A stretch of 64,000 nt of DNA from Pectinophora gossypiella. Its lineage: Eukaryota; Arthropoda; Insecta; Lepidoptera; Gelechiidae. The stretch covers positions 13,743,438 to 13,807,437 of the forward strand of contig NC_065415.1 in NCBI RefSeq assembly GCF_024362695.1, in the 5' to 3' direction. Position 1 is the stretch's first letter; the number at the start of each line of letters is the position of its first letter. Below are positions 62,578 to 64,000 of this stretch, piece by piece. The notes beneath the pieces are model-generated. The model was not told the origin of the DNA. It searched no databases and was given only the letters and a program-made list of their open reading frames with translations. Position numbers and translations under genes: made by a program.

Positions 62578-63917
62578 TTTAGGTATAAGTAGGTATTGTT
62601 TTGTTTCTATTCAATTCAAAATTAGTATACTGGCGTGTGACGTCATCAATAAAAGCGATATCAAAAATCATACTTATTGTTACTTAATTCGTAATTTAAA
62701 TTCCGAATACTTAGGTCAAAAATAAATTCATTTTTGTTCATCTTTTCTTTTGGCTTTTATTTATATAATTTAATATTTGTAATTTATGTTTACGGCTATT
62801 TTACAACACTTAGGTACTTACATAACATAACACATAACAGCATAACGCCTATATCCCCAAATCGGTAGGCAGAGGTATACACACCCACTCAATTTATGTC
62901 TAAGTCCCACTTACTACTTTCTTAGGTTCTTCGTTCTTCATAATGACTAGTAAGTACTTTATAGTTAGTTCCGCAACTCACCAAAAATCTTTTCATCAGT
63001 TCCAACAATTGTATTTTTGCAAGTATTTTGATATGGTATCCCCGAACGGTTGTCAGATATTGTGTGAGGTCAAAAGTACTCTCCAGAGAGGGCTAGATTT
63101 ATTGAGGTAACAACTTTGTAACAAATGCTACTCTCATATCTTTAGTTGTTTTCACTTAACATCTGCGGACTAGTTTTTGTTTGTTTACCCTGCGTAAATA
63201 AAAAAGTTTTACCTTCCTATATTCCTCTTATATTGTAAAAAACGGGGTCAAGGCGTTTTCGCCAAAAAGTAAATTAAAAAAAGTGAAAAATAAATTTATT
63301 TTTTTCACAAAATTTAACCGACGATAAAAACTGAAAGCATACCAAAATAAAATTCTTGCGTCTCGTACGCGCTGTCAAAGAATCGGCAATGGTAATAGAC
63401 CAAAAGCAAAACCTCGTCAAAGTTTTTTATATCTAAGGACCCATTTTGATAGATTTTTTCCATATTTATTCGGATACCTTGAACCAATTTTATTGGCTCA
63501 ATTCAGTCCGGCGCTAGGATCGGGCAGGTCAACGTCTGTCGGACGCTCTACAAAAATATAAAAAGTAAAAGAAATTCAACTTATCTTCATAGTATATTTG
63601 CATTAAGCTTCAAACTGTTAAGTGTACCTAAGTTTGAGCTAAGTGCTAAGTTATGGGTACAGTGCTGTAAATCGGTTCTTACTTAAGTGAGTTTTAATTT
63701 AGTTGTAACTTATAACTTATGCAGAGCTTTGTAGAATTAAATTAACGTCAACTTTGTAAGTTCAAGGAGCGTTTACTTAATTACTTAAGTAATAACTTTT
63801 TTATTCATAAATTGTATCTTTTGAAGTAACTAGAGAACACTACGAGTTTTCGTTTAAATTTATTTATTGTCGTTTTTTGGGTATTTTTGTCATCATAATT
63901 ATTTTTATTCATTGCAG
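62578..63917. other. Unassigned stretch, possible intron
   Basis: AT-rich with no recognised repeat, apart from a retroposon-like ACATAACACATAACAGCATA at about 62825. Its last bases form a polypyrimidine-rich tract and CAG, so it may be the intron before a final exon. Confidence 0.3.
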
Positions 63918-64000
63918 GTACGTCAAATAAAACAAATACACAGCGATCGCGCGAGAGCTGCCCTTGCGCGTCGACAGCAAGCTGGTATTGGTGCAGAGCG
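63918..64000 (+). CDS. Candidate exon running off the right edge
   Basis: The sequence before 63918 (TTTTTATTCATTGCAG) is a good splice acceptor. GC content and CpG density then jump, most clearly from 63951. Two frames stay open to the window edge, one beginning VRQIKQIHSDRARAALARRQ and one with no simple pattern. A third contains ARELPLRVDSKLVLVQS after an early stop. I do not recognise the family, and phase cannot be fixed from one side. It is the only exon-like edge with both splice and composition support. Confidence 0.35.

Noticed and set aside
1..64000. CRISPR arrays, bacterial operons, riboswitches, Shine-Dalgarno sites
   Set aside because: No spaced direct repeats of CRISPR type and no prokaryotic gene organisation. 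The sequence is eukaryotic throughout.

Overview
The window looks like a stretch of a lepidopteran (moth or butterfly) nuclear genome. It is AT-rich and eukaryotic, with no operons, ribosome binding sites or long cellular reading frames. It is packed with several tRNA-derived SINE families, LINE 3' ends carrying short tandem tails, and palindromic MITEs of the kind common in Lepidoptera. The assignment rests on recognising those repeat types by eye; no database search was made.

I find no complete cellular gene. The convincing coding sequences all belong to mobile elements. They are C-terminal pieces of non-LTR retrotransposon polymerases (666-875 +, 2144-2437 -, 9046-9261 +, 42968-43225 -, 54285-54885 -, 59182-59328 +), a broken zinc-knuckle gag of a jockey-type LINE (48114-49644 -), the integrase region of a BEL/Pao retrotransposon (28566-29597 +) and a decayed pogo-like transposase with a PHD-type finger (43671-44110 -). 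Two weak host-exon candidates remain: 15122-15209 with a consensus splice donor, and 63918-64000, a GC-rich coding-like edge behind a good splice acceptor. The window may therefore be a long intron or intergenic interval with an exon at its right end.

Repeat names used below. S1: tRNA-derived SINE ending ..ACACGATAGAAGAAG. S2: SINE with a head like S1 but a tail ending ..GACGTATATAGGCTGTTTATG. S3: SINE with a tRNA-like plus 5S-rRNA-like head and a (GAT)n tail. S4: SINE ending ..GTCGTGAGCTTATG. S5: SINE ending ..GCGGACCCTGTGAAA. S6: tRNA-derived SINE with a poly(A) tail. M1: MITE with termini GGCCCCGATTCCTGCAGACA and 3-bp target duplications. M2: TA-flanked mariner-like MITE. M3: long-inverted-repeat MITE with a 10-bp duplication. 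M4: palindromic MITE around GGCCACATTGAAGCAATTCA. M5: palindromic MITE around GTTAGTGACATCGTAACGAA. LINE-X and LINE-Y are two LINE 3' ends. G is an unclassified repeat.

Layout. 0-16 kb holds LINE remnants, several M1 copies and SINEs nested in SINEs. 16-28 kb holds a fold-back split by a SINE, MITEs, a pentanucleotide satellite and a second fold-back. 28-35 kb holds a BEL/Pao-LINE chimera flanked by one target-site duplication, followed by dense nested insertions. 35-43 kb is MITE and SINE territory with long unassigned AT-rich stretches. 43-51 kb holds two terminal-inverted-repeat DNA elements, each with an iterated subterminal motif; one carries transposase remnants inside a SINE, the other carries the LINE gag. 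51-64 kb holds more SINEs and LINE ends and then a possible exon.

Many insertions can be ordered in time because their target-site duplications are visible, so the window reads as a record of layered transposition.
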